Part shown: piece by piece, positions 63,544 through 64,000 of the stretch
How the letters are laid out: every line of letters begins with the position of its first letter
How positions within the stretch are numbered: position 1 is the stretch's first letter
Origin: an uncultured Stenotrophomonas sp.
GTDB lineage: Bacteria; Pseudomonadota; Gammaproteobacteria; Xanthomonadales; Xanthomonadaceae
Direction of reading: 5' to 3'
Assembly: GCF_945952405.1 (NCBI RefSeq)
Contig: NZ_CAMFIA010000004.1
Coordinates: forward strand, 216,482-280,481
Length of the DNA: 64,000 bases
The notes under the pieces: generated by a model
What the model was told of the DNA's origin: nothing
Databases searched by the model: none
The model's input: the letters and a program-made list of their open reading frames with translations, nothing else
Made by a program: the position numbers and the translations under genes

Positions 63544-64000
63544 ATGAACCCGCTGTCCCTGGCCAGCCTGGCCGTGACCCTCAGCCTGGGTGCACTGGGC
63601 ACCCTCGCCCTGCCCCTCCCTTCGGCCCATGCGCAGGACGGGGTGATCCGCTGCGAGAGCCAGAGCAACCGCGAACGGGTCTGCAACACCGGATGGCGCG
63701 GCGCACAGCTGGTCCGCCAGCTGTCCGGCAGCCCCTGCGAGGAAGGCCGCTCCTGGGGCAGCCGCAATGGCAGCATCTGGGTCAGCAATGGCTGCCGTGC
63801 CGAATTCGTCGAGGCCCGCGGCGGCTGGGGTGGCGGCAACGGCGGTGGCTGGGGCGGCAACAACGGCCGGCCCGGCGAAACGATCCGCTGCGAGAGCCAG
63901 AACAACCGCGAACGCAGCTGCCCGGTCGGTTGGCGCAATGCCCGCCTGGTCCGCCAGCTGTCCGGCAGTCCCTGCGACGAGGGCCGGACCTGGGGCGTGC
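63544..64000 (+). CDS. DUF3011-like exported repeat protein, truncated by the window
   Basis: An open frame from the ATG at 63544 runs off the right edge after 152 residues. It has a signal peptide (LAVTLSLGALGTLALPLPSAHAQ). Two tandem modules of about 60 residues share IRCESQSNRERVC/IRCESQNNRERSC, a W-R-x-A-x-LVRQLSGSPC(D/E)EGR(S/T)WG segment and paired Cys, separated by a Gly/Trp/Asn-rich linker (GGWGGGNGGGWGGNNG). The spacing matches the DUF3011 family of xanthomonad exported proteins. The C-terminus is not seen. Confidence 0.8.
   Translation, partial: MNPLSLASLAVTLSLGALGTLALPLPSAHAQDGVIRCESQSNRERVCNTGWRGAQLVRQLSGSPCEEGRSWGSRNGSIWVSNGCRAEFVEARGGWGGGNGGGWGGNNGRPGETIRCESQNNRERSCPVGWRNARLVRQLSGSPCDEGRTWGV

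Overview
The window is high-GC, gene-dense chromosomal DNA from a xanthomonad, most likely the Stenotrophomonas maltophilia complex. The evidence is the overall gene content and order, the copLAB copper locus, the Pil-Chp twitching cluster flanked by tonB-gshB and rsmE-bioA, and many short GTAG-headed palindromes of the SMAG repeat type known from S. maltophilia. No sequence search was run, so family names rest on motifs and recalled family knowledge.

Layout. 1-2288: bioA and rsmE (+). 2425-14312 (-): the twitching-motility chemosensory operon pilG-pilH-pilI-pilJ-chpA-chpB-chpC, with gshB-tonB divergent from it (14553-16384). 16571-28458 (-): tsaB, a DinG/YoaA-type Fe-S helicase, a lipoprotein, mrcB, a glycosyltransferase, an NAD(P)-binding epimerase-like protein, a large TPR-like membrane protein and relA. 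28589-36130: a small exported protein, hrpA (-), dps and recQ. 36281-39522: copL-copA-copB. 39604-44315: a GNAT acetyltransferase, a zinc-ribbon protein, a CPBP protease, a lone response regulator, two neighbouring esterase-like proteins and a small exported protein. 44334-46142: a lower-GC islet beside tRNA-Lys(UUU) with a tandemly duplicated, translationally coupled two-gene unit of unknown function and decayed extra copies. 46424-59843: a HEXXH exported protein, queC-queE, the full cpoB-pal-tolB-tolA-tolR-tolQ-ybgC envelope cluster, ruvB, kup, ruvA-ruvC and yebC. 60022-64000: an alpha/beta hydrolase, a second GNAT, an extremely acidic-tailed protein, aspS and the start of a DUF3011-like exported protein.

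Most of the window is core genome. The two most interesting points are (i) the A-B-A'-B' gene array near tRNA-Lys, which resembles an orphan immunity-type or otherwise uncharacterised accessory array, and (ii) the Pil-Chp cluster, in which the receptor methyltransferase pilK is absent and the ChpB methylesterase has lost its catalytic Ser and apparently its Asp, suggesting loss of methylation-based adaptation. Intergenic DNA is rich in palindromes, including a nearly perfect 76-bp hairpin between dps and recQ.
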